Shown here in pieces: positions 49,509 through 59,153 of a stretch of 64,000 nt of DNA. Source of the stretch: Bacteroidales bacterium UBA3834. Its GTDB lineage: Bacteria; Bacteroidota; Bacteroidia; Bacteroidales; P3. Under the pieces are notes generated by a model that was given only the letters and a program-made list of their open reading frames with translations, ran no database searches and was not told the DNA's origin. Location of the stretch: the NCBI GenBank assembly GCA_002392965.1, contig DGIA01000006.1:124001-188000 (forward strand), given 5' to 3'. The position numbers and the translations under genes are program-made. Within the stretch, counting starts at the first letter, position 1; the number at the start of each line of letters is the position of its first letter.

Positions 49509-51299
49509 ATGATTTCAAGCATTATCGACATACCGCGTCAGCACGACCAGAACGACCTTTTTGGCATCAATGTATATCAAGATGCGCTGATAGATTTTAT
49601 CAAGCATACAGATACACCTATCACCATCGCCCTGCAGGGCGAGTGGGGCAGCGGCAAGACCTCGCTGATGAACCTTCTGCGGTGGAACCTCTGCGACGCG
49701 GAGGAAGCCGAACTTGATGGGGCCCCCGTCACCCATGTGCAGGCCCCTTTCTATCCGATATGGATCAACACCTGGCAGTACTCGCTGATGAAGTCGCCCA
49801 ACCAGGCTATCATGAGCATCCTCGACGGCATCATCAACCAGATAGGTGCCCTTAACCCCAGCGACCAGCGGTGGAACGACAGCAAGAAGAAGATAGGCAA
49901 ACTGTTCAAGAAGATGGCCAAGGTGGGTACACAGATGGCTGTCTCGGCGGCAGGGTTCGATGGCGGTGCGGTGGCTGAACTCTTCGAGGGCGAGGAGTCG
50001 CCGCAGAGCGACATCAGCCAGCTCAAGGACGAAATAGAGTCGCTGATAGCCGATGCCCTCGAGCATAACCCATCGAAGAAGGGCTTCACCTTCTACATCG
50101 ACGACCTCGACCGTATTGACCCGCCGGTGGCTGTGGAAATTCTCGAATTGCTGAAGAACATCTTCGACCTGAAACATTGTGTCTTTATCCTGGCCATCGA
50201 CTACGATGTGGTTATCAAGGGTCTCAAGCCTAAATTCGGCGAGCTCACGGACAAGAACGAACGTGAGTTCCGCTCGTTCTTCGACAAGATCATCCAGCTG
50301 CCCTTCTCGATGCCAGTGGCGTCGTACAACATCGACACCTTCCTGGTTGACGCGTTGAAGCAGATAGAATTCTTCTCGGACAAGGAGCTGGAAGACCCCA
50401 CAACGGCCGCCAACCTGTCGGAGATAGCGCGGCTGTCGGTCGGCTGCAACCCACGTTCGCTGAAGCGACTTACGAACACCTTGTCGCTGATATCCATCAT
50501 CAACCGCCGCCTTGCCGAAGGCGAAGAGACGGCGGGGCAGAACAAGATCCTCAACTTTGCCCTTGTCTGCACACAGATTGCCTATCCCTATATCTACAAC
50601 CAGCTGACGGAAGAGCCCGACTTCAAGCAATGGAACGACAAGATTGCCTCCAAGCTGAAACTGCGCCCCCTCACCGAGGAAGAGCGCAGGACGTTGGATG
50701 CTTCGGATGAGTTTGACGAGGAGTGGGAGAAGGTGACGTTCCGCATGTGCCAGAAGGAGACCTACCTGAGCATGAGGGCCTTCCAGGTTTCGGGCCTGTT
50801 GAACAAGATGGCCGAATTGGTTGACAAGAAATCCGACCTGGGCGAGGTGGTTGCCGCCACACTCGAGATGTCGGCAGTGACCAACCTCAAGGCATTCGAC
50901 ACGCCTCAACAGACGCAAACATATAACCGCCAATACTGGGTGGAGCGGAGCAACGAAGCCAATGTCATCCTTGCAGAAAAGTTGATTGAAGCATTCAATT
51001 CAGCCACAGAGTTCACCTACCAATACAAATACAACAAAACCAATTTGGGCTTAAGGATGAATGGATCTGCCACGAACTATATGTCTGTTGTGCCTCGACG
51101 CCGCGATGTTACTATATGGATCAAGGTGGAATGCACAGACGAGATTGACAGCATTTTAGCCGGGAGATTTGGAGGACGCTATCATGACAGTGGATGGTAT
51201 TCCATGAGTCTCAAGAACCAACTGGACAAGAACGACGAGAACCTTGAAGCGCTCAAACCGGTGTTTACCCAAGCTGAGAAGGAGTATTTCAAGAAATAA
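49509..51299 (+). CDS. KAP family P-loop NTPase
   Basis: 596 residues from the ATG at 49509, which lies after the promoter. Walker A is GEWGSGKTSLMNLL near 45-58, Walker B FYIDDLDRIDPPVAVE near 197-212, and a sensor-like CNPRSLKRLTNTLS near 315. KAP NTPases are signal-transducing STAND-like ATPases, several of which act in phage defence. No clear membrane insertion is seen, unlike many KAP proteins. The last 100 residues resemble a DUF5655-like domain (GSATNYMSVVPRRRDVTIWI). It appears monocistronic, so effector and sensor would be in one protein. Confidence 0.85.
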   Translation: MISSIIDIPRQHDQNDLFGINVYQDALIDFIKHTDTPITIALQGEWGSGKTSLMNLLRWNLCDAEEAELDGAPVTHVQAPFYPIWINTWQYSLMKSPNQAIMSILDGIINQIGALNPSDQRWNDSKKKIGKLFKKMAKVGTQMAVSAAGFDGGAVAELFEGEESPQSDISQLKDEIESLIADALEHNPSKKGFTFYIDDLDRIDPPVAVEILELLKNIFDLKHCVFILAIDYDVVIKGLKPKFGELTDKNEREFRSFFDKIIQLPFSMPVASYNIDTFLVDALKQIEFFSDKELEDPTTAANLSEIARLSVGCNPRSLKRLTNTLSLISIINRRLAEGEETAGQNKILNFALVCTQIAYPYIYNQLTEEPDFKQWNDKIASKLKLRPLTEEERRTLDASDEFDEEWEKVTFRMCQKETYLSMRAFQVSGLLNKMAELVDKKSDLGEVVAATLEMSAVTNLKAFDTPQQTQTYNRQYWVERSNEANVILAEKLIEAFNSATEFTYQYKYNKTNLGLRMNGSATNYMSVVPRRRDVTIWIKVECTDEIDSILAGRFGGRYHDSGWYSMSLKNQLDKNDENLEALKPVFTQAEKEYFKK

Positions 51300-51432
51300 T
51301 CCTTTGACGGATAAAAACGAACATCCTCAGACGAGCAAAGGCAAAACCGAACTCCGCAAAGAATCCGGTTCCTTGATAAGGACGATGTAACGGGAACCTA
51401 TCGGCCATACCGATGGGGATATCGGCATACTG

Positions 51433-51465
51433 AGGGCGCACTATTTCATATAGGGGATGCGCCCT
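51433..51465 (+). terminator. Possible terminator after the KAP NTPase gene
   Basis: AGGGCGCA pairs with TGCGCCCT around an inner CTAT/ATAG stem. Only a weak T tract (TTCTTAAT) follows, 134 bases after the stop codon. Confidence 0.5.
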
Positions 51466-51484
51466 TCTTAATGTCTTATAGTCA

Positions 51485-51519
51485 TAAAAAAAGGACTGCC
51501 CGGAGAACCCGGGCAATCC
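51485..51519 (-). terminator. Terminator of rpsO
   Basis: An 11-bp stem (GGATTGCCCGG with CCGGGCAGTCC, one T-G pair) with a five-base loop and a run of seven T on the minus strand. It lies about 60 bases after the rpsO stop codon. Confidence 0.85.
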
Positions 51520-51579
51520 CAACCATAACCAAATAAATATGAAAAACTATTTTCTTGTTGAAGGCAACCTGGTGCGCGG

Positions 51580-51849
51580 TTACTTACGCAGGCCAAGCTG
51601 TTTGACGATGGCACGATAGCGCTCGATGTCTTTCTCTTTGAGGTAGTCGAGCATCTTGCGACGCTTACCGACGAGCATGACGAGGGCACGCTCGGAGACC
51701 TGGTCTTTCTTGTGCTGCTTCATCAATTCGGTGAGGTGCTGGATGCGATAGGTGAAGAGGGCGATCTGTCCTTCGGTGCTTCCAGTATCTTTTGCGGATT
51801 TACCGTACTGTGCGAAGATTTCTTCTTTTTTTTCTTTTGTCAGATACAT
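51580..51849 (-). CDS. rpsO: 30S ribosomal protein S15
   Basis: 89 residues, the normal length. The S15 pattern is complete: KSAKDTGSTEGQIALFTYRI near 16-35, HLTELMKQHKKDQVSERALV, then VGKRRKMLDYLKEKDIERYR. It binds 16S rRNA in the platform and in many bacteria represses its own translation. It is transcribed alone, with a TATTTTTG box upstream and a strong terminator downstream. Confidence 0.97.
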   Translation of the reverse strand: MYLTKEKKEEIFAQYGKSAKDTGSTEGQIALFTYRIQHLTELMKQHKKDQVSERALVMLVGKRRKMLDYLKEKDIERYRAIVKQLGLRK

Positions 51850-51898
51850 AACGTGTTACGTTTGTTTTATTCTCTTTATTTCATTCTTGAATCGGATG

Positions 51899-51906
51899 CA
51901 AAAATA
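51899..51906 (-). promoter_or_regulatory. -7 box upstream of rpsO
   Basis: The minus strand reads TATTTTTG followed by CA, 50 bases before the ATG. Confidence 0.6.
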
Positions 51907-52026
51907 CAACTATTTCTCAAACCGGCAAAATATTTTCACTCTTTTACGCGCATTTAACACTTATTATGAAAATCCACAGGTGTCACGCAAGCACTTCCCC
52001 CACAATATTAATCTAACTATCGAAGA

Positions 52027-52060
52027 AAAGGGGGAGGCTTCAATGAAGTCTCCCCCCTTT
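52027..52060 (-). terminator. Terminator of the greA-HIT operon
   Basis: A G/C-rich stem of about 14 bp (AAAGGGGGGAGA-CTTC with GAAG-CCTCCCCCTTT, one or two mismatches) and a TTTTCTT tail on the minus strand, 20 bases after the HIT stop codon. Confidence 0.75.
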
Positions 52061-52079
52061 CTCATAAATCAAACGATCG

Positions 52080-52472
52080 TTATTCGACGGCGGCGGCAAT
52101 CTCAGCTGCCAATGCTTTCAATTCGTCAGAGGTCATCTCTACATGATGTGAGAAACTGAGGTCGCCAGGTTTGTTGAGCGGCACCAGATGGATGTGTACA
52201 TGGGGTACATCAATGCCCACCACAGCCTCGCCAATCTTGATGCAGGGGCATACTTTCTTCAGACCCTTGGCCACACGCTTGGCAAAAAGATGCAACTCGC
52301 AGAACAACTCGTCGTCCAGATCGAAGATGTAATCCACCTCTTTCTTGGGTATGCACAGCACGTGGCCACGTACGATGGGGTTGACATCGAGGAAGGCCAG
52401 ACAATGTTCGGTCTCGGCCACACGGTAGCACGGAATCTCACCGGCAACAATCTTACTGAAAATGCTTGCCAT
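52080..52472 (-). CDS. HIT family (histidine triad) hydrolase
   Basis: 130 residues. The HINT-type signature is complete: IFSKIVAGEIPCYRVAETEH at the start, LDVNPIVRGHVLCIPK near 28-43, and the triad HVHIHLVPLN near 92-101. HINT proteins hydrolyse AMP-linked amides such as AMP-lysine. It follows greA by 34 bases and probably shares its transcript. Confidence 0.93.
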   Translation of the reverse strand: MASIFSKIVAGEIPCYRVAETEHCLAFLDVNPIVRGHVLCIPKKEVDYIFDLDDELFCELHLFAKRVAKGLKKVCPCIKIGEAVVGIDVPHVHIHLVPLNKPGDLSFSHHVEMTSDELKALAAEIAAAVE

Positions 52473-52506
52473 AACAGTTTAGGATTTGATGTTCCTGAAA
52501 AAAAGA

Positions 52507-52980
52507 TTAGCGTTCAATCTTGGTCAATTCGAAGGTCATCTTACCTGCGGGGACGTTGACTTCCACCACATCTCCTACTTTGTGGCCAAGAAAAGCCGAA
52601 GCGAAAGGCGATGTAATGCTAATTTTACCTTCTTTGAGGTTGGCCTCACTCTCGGGTACAATGGTGTAACGCTGCACCATCTTGTTTTTGGTGTTGCGGA
52701 TGGTGATGATGGAAAGCAGGAGCACCTTCGAGGTATCAATCTTGCTTTCATCAAGCAGGCGGGCGTTGGCCACAAGGACCTGAAGTTTGCTGATACGAGC
52801 TTCCAGATGGCCTTGGGCCTCTTTGGCGGCGTCATATTCAGCGTTCTCGCTGAGGTCACCTTTATCGCGCGCTTCCGCAATGGCCGCCGACGCAGCGGGT
52901 CGTTCGACAGCTATCAAGTGATGCAGTTCGTCTTTCAGTTTCTGCAAACCCTCTTCGCTATAATATTTGATTTCTGCCAT
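52507..52980 (-). CDS. greA: Transcription elongation factor GreA
   Basis: 157 residues, the normal length. The N-terminal coiled coil carries the acidic tip (GDLSENAEYDAAKEAQGHLE, near 52-71) that rescues stalled RNA polymerase by transcript cleavage. The C-terminal domain follows (ITSPFASAFLGHKVGDVVEV). It is the first gene of the greA-HIT pair and has a terminator of the PorV-like gene just upstream. Confidence 0.95.
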   Translation of the reverse strand: MAEIKYYSEEGLQKLKDELHHLIAVERPAASAAIAEARDKGDLSENAEYDAAKEAQGHLEARISKLQVLVANARLLDESKIDTSKVLLLSIITIRNTKNKMVQRYTIVPESEANLKEGKISITSPFASAFLGHKVGDVVEVNVPAGKMTFELTKIER

Positions 52981-53014
52981 AGTGACAATTGTTTTATTAA
53001 GGCGTTTAAAAAGT

Positions 53015-53040
53015 GGGAAAGGCTTTGTAAAGCCTTTCCC
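53015..53040 (-). terminator. Terminator of the type IX cargo operon
   Basis: A perfect 12-bp palindrome GGGAAAGGCTTT/AAAGCCTTTCCC with a two-base loop. On the minus strand it is followed by ACTTTTTAAAC. It lies 27 bases after the PorV-like stop codon. Confidence 0.85.
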
Positions 53041-53067
53041 AATGATTGGTCATGTGTAAGTACTCGG

Positions 53068-54138
53068 TCAGAAGCGGAAGCTGGCGCCAATGGCGTGGGT
53101 GCCACGCAAAGGAGTAGCCGACTGATAAGAATAGTCAATGCGTAAACCGAGGTTGTCCTGCTTCTTTGACAAGGGTACATCAACCGAGGCACCGGCGCAG
53201 ATACCATTATTGGCAGTGGCGGCATTACCCGTCCACATGCCGGGCTGCAAGATATAGCCAGCACGCACTTCAAACATATTGAGCAAACTATATTCAAGAC
53301 CGAGAGTGTAGTTGTCGCGCAAGAAAGCATTGGAAGTGAAGGCACCAGCGACGGTAAGACGCTGGTCCCACTTTTCAAACAAGAAGTCATAAGAGACGCC
53401 AATGTTGAGGCAAGTGGGAAGTTCCATCTCAGCACCACGAGTCTCCACAGTGAAGTTATTTCCGGCGGTATTAATCATCTGCAGGGAGAGACCTGTACCG
53501 TCATATTTCATGGAAGGACCCCAGTTCTTCAAAGAGATACCGAACTTGAGTTCGTCGTCATCGCCGGTGACATACTGGATACCTGCATCAACACCGAATC
53601 CAGAACCGGAGACGTTGTCAGTGCTCTCAGTAACCACCTTGAACAAGACCGAACCGTGAATGGTGTTGGTGAAGCTGTGAGCATAGGCCACATTGATGTT
53701 CATATAACTGGGCGAGAAGGTGCCATTGACACCCGCCTCGGGGCTGTCATACCTAGTAACATCAATATCGCCGAAGCCCATCGACATCACATAGATACCC
53801 GCCACACCACGCTCGAAGATACGAACACCGAGACCAAAGGTGTTGATACTGGCGCCACTGGCAAGACCACTCTTGCCACCATAAAGAATCGTGTTGGTGT
53901 ATGCCACCTCAAAATTCTTCACAAAGGAAAGACCTGCCACATTGGAGAACATAGCCTCAAGACCACGGACATTGGCCACATTGACACCTCCCCAACCGGT
54001 GTTGCGTGCCCACGGGTTAATGAGCAGCTCTGAGGCACCGGCCGTTCCACGGCGTTCATCGTTGCCAGCCATAGCAGACTGGAACGACATCACCGAGAGG
54101 AGCACAACTACTGCAAATATTTTTAATGTATTTTTCAT
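53068..54138 (-). CDS. PorV/PorQ family outer-membrane beta-barrel protein
   Basis: 356 residues. A signal peptide ends near SAMAG (residue 25). The start of the mature part (GTAGASELLINPWARNTGWG, then VANVRGLEAMFSNVAGLSFV) is the PorV/PorQ signature. Alternating beta strands run to the C-terminal IGASFRF, a typical barrel end. PorV carries type IX cargo to the attachment site at the outer membrane. It lies 34 bases after the large secreted protein and is the last gene of that operon, which suggests a dedicated partner. Confidence 0.85.
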   Translation of the reverse strand: MKNTLKIFAVVVLLSVMSFQSAMAGNDERRGTAGASELLINPWARNTGWGGVNVANVRGLEAMFSNVAGLSFVKNFEVAYTNTILYGGKSGLASGASINTFGLGVRIFERGVAGIYVMSMGFGDIDVTRYDSPEAGVNGTFSPSYMNINVAYAHSFTNTIHGSVLFKVVTESTDNVSGSGFGVDAGIQYVTGDDDELKFGISLKNWGPSMKYDGTGLSLQMINTAGNNFTVETRGAEMELPTCLNIGVSYDFLFEKWDQRLTVAGAFTSNAFLRDNYTLGLEYSLLNMFEVRAGYILQPGMWTGNAATANNGICAGASVDVPLSKKQDNLGLRIDYSYQSATPLRGTHAIGASFRF

Positions 54139-54172
54139 CTTCTTAAATATTTTACGTCGTTATGTTACAATG

Positions 54173-57100
54173 TTAGAATCCGAAAGAGTTGAGGTCAACG
54201 GGACGCATGGTACCAAACCACTTGACAACGCGCTCGCCAACACCTGGCACTGAGACATGGATGAGATAGACACCACCGGCAATGGGGATACCGGTCTGGT
54301 TATGCAGATCCCAGTCATAAGTGGTTGCATTGACAGGCGTGGGGCCAAGGGTACGAACCAAGGTACCATCAACAGTATAGATATGGATGGTGCAGCCTTC
54401 TTTTGCTCCAGCAGCATTGATACCGGTGGGCAGGTTGACAATGCGCACCTTTGTTTCCAACTGGCTGGCAGTCTCATACTGCGAATAACTGTAGTAAGGA
54501 TTAGGTACCACATTGATTTGGCTTAGCAACGAATCCTTATAACTCTGAGTTGCACCCTCCTTGGTGGCGAGGTTTTCAAGTACAGCATCGGATGCGTTGA
54601 TAACAAACTGATAGGCCGGCATATTGTTGTTGACAGGGCGTGCAATCTTGGTCCCATTCTGCGAAAGGAAACGGTTATACGGTGCACGAATGTCAATGTT
54701 GACTGTAACGTCGCACGGGATATTACGCGGATCGTCGAAAGCAAAGCGGGAATCAACAAGCGGAATGTTGACCCAAGCCACAGAAGCATAGAGGAATGCG
54801 ATACTGTCGCGCAGCGGATTGAGAACCTCGGAGGTGGAACGTGTCAAACCATTATATAAGTTTGCATTAGACGTGTTCTCTTGACGAACAGACATAAGTT
54901 TGTCGATCTTCTTCAAGAATGACATCGCCCACTTACCGGCATCATAACTGGGAGTTCTATAGTAACGATAATCGCCCTTCTTGGTCTGAAGGTCATAGAA
55001 CAACTGGTTGGTGGCATTCATCACATAAACGAAGTGTCGGCCACCAAAGACATAGTCACCAGTGCCTTCCATGATTTCACTTGTGGGATTCCATTTCATA
55101 TCCCGGCCATTGTACTGAATATAACGGGAGTCCTCGCCAAACATGATGTTCAAACGCTCACCTGTGACCGTGTTAATGGCATAACCCGGGAACCAACCCA
55201 TACCGCTATCGGCAATATAGGCAGGATTTGACGAGCTGTTCACATTGGGAGCAACACCCAAGTCAGCACATGTACGACCGAGCTTATCAACCGAAGCATG
55301 CTTACGGGCACTAAACTTACGGGCATTACCTTCTGCCTGGGTATAGTCGTCACACATCTCAATGACTGGGCAACGGGTCCACTTCGAGGTGTCAGCAGTG
55401 AAAACAATGTGCACACTAGGCAACTTGGAAAGCTCATTGAAGTTGACAGCAAGATTGGTGGAAGGAGTCATAAGCTGACGCTCCACACGATTACGTTTCA
55501 CAATCACAGAGCCATAACCTGGTACGGCAGTAAGACTGTCAAATACCGATCGATCTGCAATATAATAGGAGAAGTTGAAACCAGGATGGTAAGGCAATGT
55601 AGAGACCAAACCATACGGAGCCCACAATCCACTCACAACATCTTCATAAAGTTGTTTCTTATCGATGCCTTCATTCCTGATTGCTCCACCCGACTGCGTC
55701 TGATATCCTTTGAAGAAGTCCTCATCAAGGAAACTGGCATCGAGCGCGTTGTTAAGGCTATATGGGGTACTGTAAGCCTGGAATCTCTTATATGACTCGG
55801 GGGCATACTGGGAACCAGAACGAATCCAGTTGTAGTGCATGTAAGAATCATTGTCAGGAACACCAGACAGCCACTGAGCATGGTCGTTGCCATAAATCAT
55901 CTCGGACGAAAGCACAGCTCCATCCTTGACGAAACCATCATAGAAGTAACCACCATAGGCCTCACCACCGAACATGCCGCCTTTGAACTTGTTTCTCGAC
56001 TGATCATAATTGCTATTACCAGCGGCAACATTGGGGTTAACAAGCGAAACCGCCAAACCAAGATCGAGGAAAAGCTGCTCGTTATAACGGGAGATGGTGA
56101 AATCAGACCACACTGTGTCATGCCCACCCTCGGGAATCATGAACCAGCGGGTATGTTTATTAACCACCGTAGCGGCATCATTACTGGCGGGAACAGCTAC
56201 ACCATTCTCGTCAAAAGCTTTGAAATAGATGTTGTAACGTCCCTGCCGCAGTTTTAGAGGATCGATGACACGAACGTTAATGGGACCATAGTTTTCCTCA
56301 TACTTGGGTTGAATAATCATACATGCATTTTGCATCTCTGATTGGTCATCCTCAATCTGTGGAGGATAGGTGCGGAATGTGCCGGGCCCTTTGCCAGGAA
56401 CACCTGCAGGACCCATCAGTTCTTCTATAGACTGCTGGGTGAGACGCAGTGTGGATCCTCCATTACCATAACCTTCAATACGAATAATATTGGGGCACAT
56501 GCCGAATTCGGCCTGAGCCATCTTGCCGCCATCCTCAACAGCAGGATTGTGAGGGATTGCAGTAATGGGGGCGATACTACCACCCTTCTCGTTCTTACGT
56601 CCGGCAAGATAGGGCTGCTTTTGTCCATCCAAGAAAGTAGCTTCAGTCTGCGAATACTCTTTGTACCGGTTCTGGGCGTATGCGATTGCTATAAAGTAGT
56701 ATTCTTTGTTGTTTACAAGTGCACTGCTGGAACCCGTAGCGAAAGCGTCGTTTGTGACACGGAACACATGCTGGATACCCTTATTTGAACCCTCAACCAT
56801 CACATTTCCGGTAATAAGACCGGTAGCAGAATTGGTGGTATAGTTAACCAATGTTCCAATGGGCAAAGTGGGGGTCTCGTTTTCATAGAACACAATCGTA
56901 CTGTCACCATTAACCACCCTCACCTCGGAAATAAGGGTGTCATAGTAGTTTTCAATGTCGCACTGGAAAATCAGACGAGCCTTGGCCGGATTGTTGATGT
57001 CTGCAATAGAGGTATTGGCATCCTTCAACTGATAAATCTGATAGCCTTCGAAAATGTAACTGCGAGCAGCAGAGTCATACATCTGGGGATGTCCCAATTC

Positions 57101-59146
57101 ATCGGTATAACCCTGAGGAATGGCAGGATCCGGCTCACGATATTTCTCTTTATAGTTATTCGATGTAGGTTCCTCATAGCTGAGATAAAGAATAATCTCA
57201 TTACTGAGCTCCTGGCAGGTCATCGTGGGAGCATCGGGACCGTCAAGTACCTTAAAACAGTTCTCGAAGAGAGCCTGACAAACATCATCGATGTCGCGAA
57301 GCAATTGGACAGAAGCCCACTGATCCTCGCCCGAAGTAGCTTGTGCAAAAGGAATACCAACCGTAATATAGTTCACAGCACCGGGACGAAGGGTGAATGG
57401 ACCTGCCGACTGCATGAAACGAACATCACGAGGGTCATTGCCAGCCGTGGTTTCACGCCACATGGTTTGATCCCACGGAGCAGGAAGCTGGACACTGTCA
57501 ACACCCCACCCCCACGGGTCGCTGTTGTCCGGGAACATGAAGTCGCAATCAATATTGGTACCGTCATTCGTCGTGCCATAGCCTTTGCCACCAAAATGCA
57601 TACGAACGCCATTCTTCCAGTAACCTCTCAAATAGTTGTAATAGTCACTGGCTTTAGTAGGTTCACCATGCTGAGCATCAAGACTATTGTCGTAGTAAAC
57701 AAATCGGCGCATTCCGAAACGCTCATCGTCAATAATATTGTTACCGAAATTCACACCGTTGATAGCACAGTTACCAACAGCATCTCCTTTATGGAAATAC
57801 CAGCTGGCATAGTCATATTTAAAGAAGAGGTCGGCAGCATCCGTGACACCTATTGTATCGTAATAGATATTGCCAAGGGAGTCAACACGCTTATAGGTAT
57901 CCAAAAGAGCTTTTACCTGAGGATTGTCATAGCCAGGACTCAGAATCTTGGGAATGTCAATCTTAGGGTTATCAAGACCATCCGGATCCATGTAAGGACC
58001 TTGGAAGAAGTCAATACCAACAGCAGGGGGGATAGAACCAGAATAGCTACCCGAACCTGGAGTATCCTGAGATTTACCATTGTAGCAGTAACCAAGACCA
58101 CGACGCACATCGCAACCAACAAAGTCGTCCCATGCATAACCCAAATCCGGATCAACCCACTGGCTAAAATAAGTCTCCCGAAGTTCATACGTGGAACGGT
58201 TGATAATCTCGTAGGAGTAGAAGGTCATGTTGTTAATCTCATCATTGGTCGAGAATGCAAAAGCCTGGGCGCGAATTTCAAGTCCAATGGATTGACCCTG
58301 GGTTTCGGTATGGGTATTTCCCATATCGTTAAAAACCCACCAAATGGTCTGGTCGCCCTTCAGCACCTGATCCGACAATATACCACCACTGAAATTATAA
58401 CCTGCATGATGCAAATCCTCCATGGTATGTTCAACATGATCAGTGTATTTATTCTTCCATTTTGCCTTAAGGGTACGCGGGCAAAGATCATTATTGAAAT
58501 CATAATACGGATAGTCACCAGCTGCAGGATTGTACTCAAGGTCATCATCCACATCTTTGAAAGGTGCAAGGAAATTGGTAAGATCGTCACCTTGTCCTTT
58601 AGCCGGCCAGTTGGCAATGACATCGGGCATCTGATATTCCGGATTGTCATAATTGTTCAGATGCTCCATTACTTCGGCTTTGGTAATAATCCAATGCTTG
58701 TCATAAGCGTTACATACCGGAAGATCAACAGCAGCCGTACCATTCACTTTGAGGGGGCCGGGCCAATAGTCGTCACCTTCACTTCCGAAACGAAGAGCAG
58801 CAATGCGCAACTGGTCGTTCACATCGGTACCACCAATCCACAAGGCGGCACAGTACAGCGGGCAGGTATTGCTGTTCTTAGGTAGATGGTACTGGGCCAC
58901 ACTGCCGTCATACCACATATTTCCATAGCCGTTAATCAAAGCTCGCACGTTGTTGATATTCAACTCAGCAGTACTCTGAGCTCGCTTACATGCAGCTGCT
59001 TTGGCTTGTACAGCTTTACTTTTAGCGTTGACCTTCTTGCATTCGACGCATTCACGAGCCGACACCGATGCCGTCGCCGTTACCAGCAGCAAGGAAATCA
59101 ATACAAGTTTGCTATATATACTTTTCATCTTGATTAATTTTTTCAC
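54173..59146 (-). CDS. Very large secreted protein with type IX (Por) sorting-like C-terminus
   Basis: 1657 residues. A signal peptide covers about 1-30 (SKLVLISLLLVTATASVSA). The body is rich in Tyr, Asn and Asp and has no enzyme motif I recognise. The last 110 residues are the likely sorting domain: INVVPNPYYSYSQYE, then CTIHIYTVDGTLVRTL, WDLHNQTGIPIAGGVYLIHV and GERVVKWFG. That matches type A Por C-terminal domains in layout, except that it goes on for about 14 residues past the usual end. The gene is between a TonB receptor (7 bases) and a PorV-like gene (34 bases), so these three are probably one surface assembly. Confidence 0.75.
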   Translation of the reverse strand: MKKLIKMKSIYSKLVLISLLLVTATASVSARECVECKKVNAKSKAVQAKAAACKRAQSTAELNINNVRALINGYGNMWYDGSVAQYHLPKNSNTCPLYCAALWIGGTDVNDQLRIAALRFGSEGDDYWPGPLKVNGTAAVDLPVCNAYDKHWIITKAEVMEHLNNYDNPEYQMPDVIANWPAKGQGDDLTNFLAPFKDVDDDLEYNPAAGDYPYYDFNNDLCPRTLKAKWKNKYTDHVEHTMEDLHHAGYNFSGGILSDQVLKGDQTIWWVFNDMGNTHTETQGQSIGLEIRAQAFAFSTNDEINNMTFYSYEIINRSTYELRETYFSQWVDPDLGYAWDDFVGCDVRRGLGYCYNGKSQDTPGSGSYSGSIPPAVGIDFFQGPYMDPDGLDNPKIDIPKILSPGYDNPQVKALLDTYKRVDSLGNIYYDTIGVTDAADLFFKYDYASWYFHKGDAVGNCAINGVNFGNNIIDDERFGMRRFVYYDNSLDAQHGEPTKASDYYNYLRGYWKNGVRMHFGGKGYGTTNDGTNIDCDFMFPDNSDPWGWGVDSVQLPAPWDQTMWRETTAGNDPRDVRFMQSAGPFTLRPGAVNYITVGIPFAQATSGEDQWASVQLLRDIDDVCQALFENCFKVLDGPDAPTMTCQELSNEIILYLSYEEPTSNNYKEKYREPDPAIPQGYTDELGHPQMYDSAARSYIFEGYQIYQLKDANTSIADINNPAKARLIFQCDIENYYDTLISEVRVVNGDSTIVFYENETPTLPIGTLVNYTTNSATGLITGNVMVEGSNKGIQHVFRVTNDAFATGSSSALVNNKEYYFIAIAYAQNRYKEYSQTEATFLDGQKQPYLAGRKNEKGGSIAPITAIPHNPAVEDGGKMAQAEFGMCPNIIRIEGYGNGGSTLRLTQQSIEELMGPAGVPGKGPGTFRTYPPQIEDDQSEMQNACMIIQPKYEENYGPINVRVIDPLKLRQGRYNIYFKAFDENGVAVPASNDAATVVNKHTRWFMIPEGGHDTVWSDFTISRYNEQLFLDLGLAVSLVNPNVAAGNSNYDQSRNKFKGGMFGGEAYGGYFYDGFVKDGAVLSSEMIYGNDHAQWLSGVPDNDSYMHYNWIRSGSQYAPESYKRFQAYSTPYSLNNALDASFLDEDFFKGYQTQSGGAIRNEGIDKKQLYEDVVSGLWAPYGLVSTLPYHPGFNFSYYIADRSVFDSLTAVPGYGSVIVKRNRVERQLMTPSTNLAVNFNELSKLPSVHIVFTADTSKWTRCPVIEMCDDYTQAEGNARKFSARKHASVDKLGRTCADLGVAPNVNSSSNPAYIADSGMGWFPGYAINTVTGERLNIMFGEDSRYIQYNGRDMKWNPTSEIMEGTGDYVFGGRHFVYVMNATNQLFYDLQTKKGDYRYYRTPSYDAGKWAMSFLKKIDKLMSVRQENTSNANLYNGLTRSTSEVLNPLRDSIAFLYASVAWVNIPLVDSRFAFDDPRNIPCDVTVNIDIRAPYNRFLSQNGTKIARPVNNNMPAYQFVINASDAVLENLATKEGATQSYKDSLLSQINVVPNPYYSYSQYETASQLETKVRIVNLPTGINAAGAKEGCTIHIYTVDGTLVRTLGPTPVNATTYDWDLHNQTGIPIAGGVYLIHVSVPGVGERVVKWFGTMRPVDLNSFGF

Positions 59147-59153
59147 TGTTCAA

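Noticed and set aside
57089..58885. A 598-codon frame opposite the giant secreted protein
   Set aside because: It is a mirror of the coding strand, rich in Ile, Thr and Val with no motif. The minus-strand gene has a signal peptide and sorting-like end.
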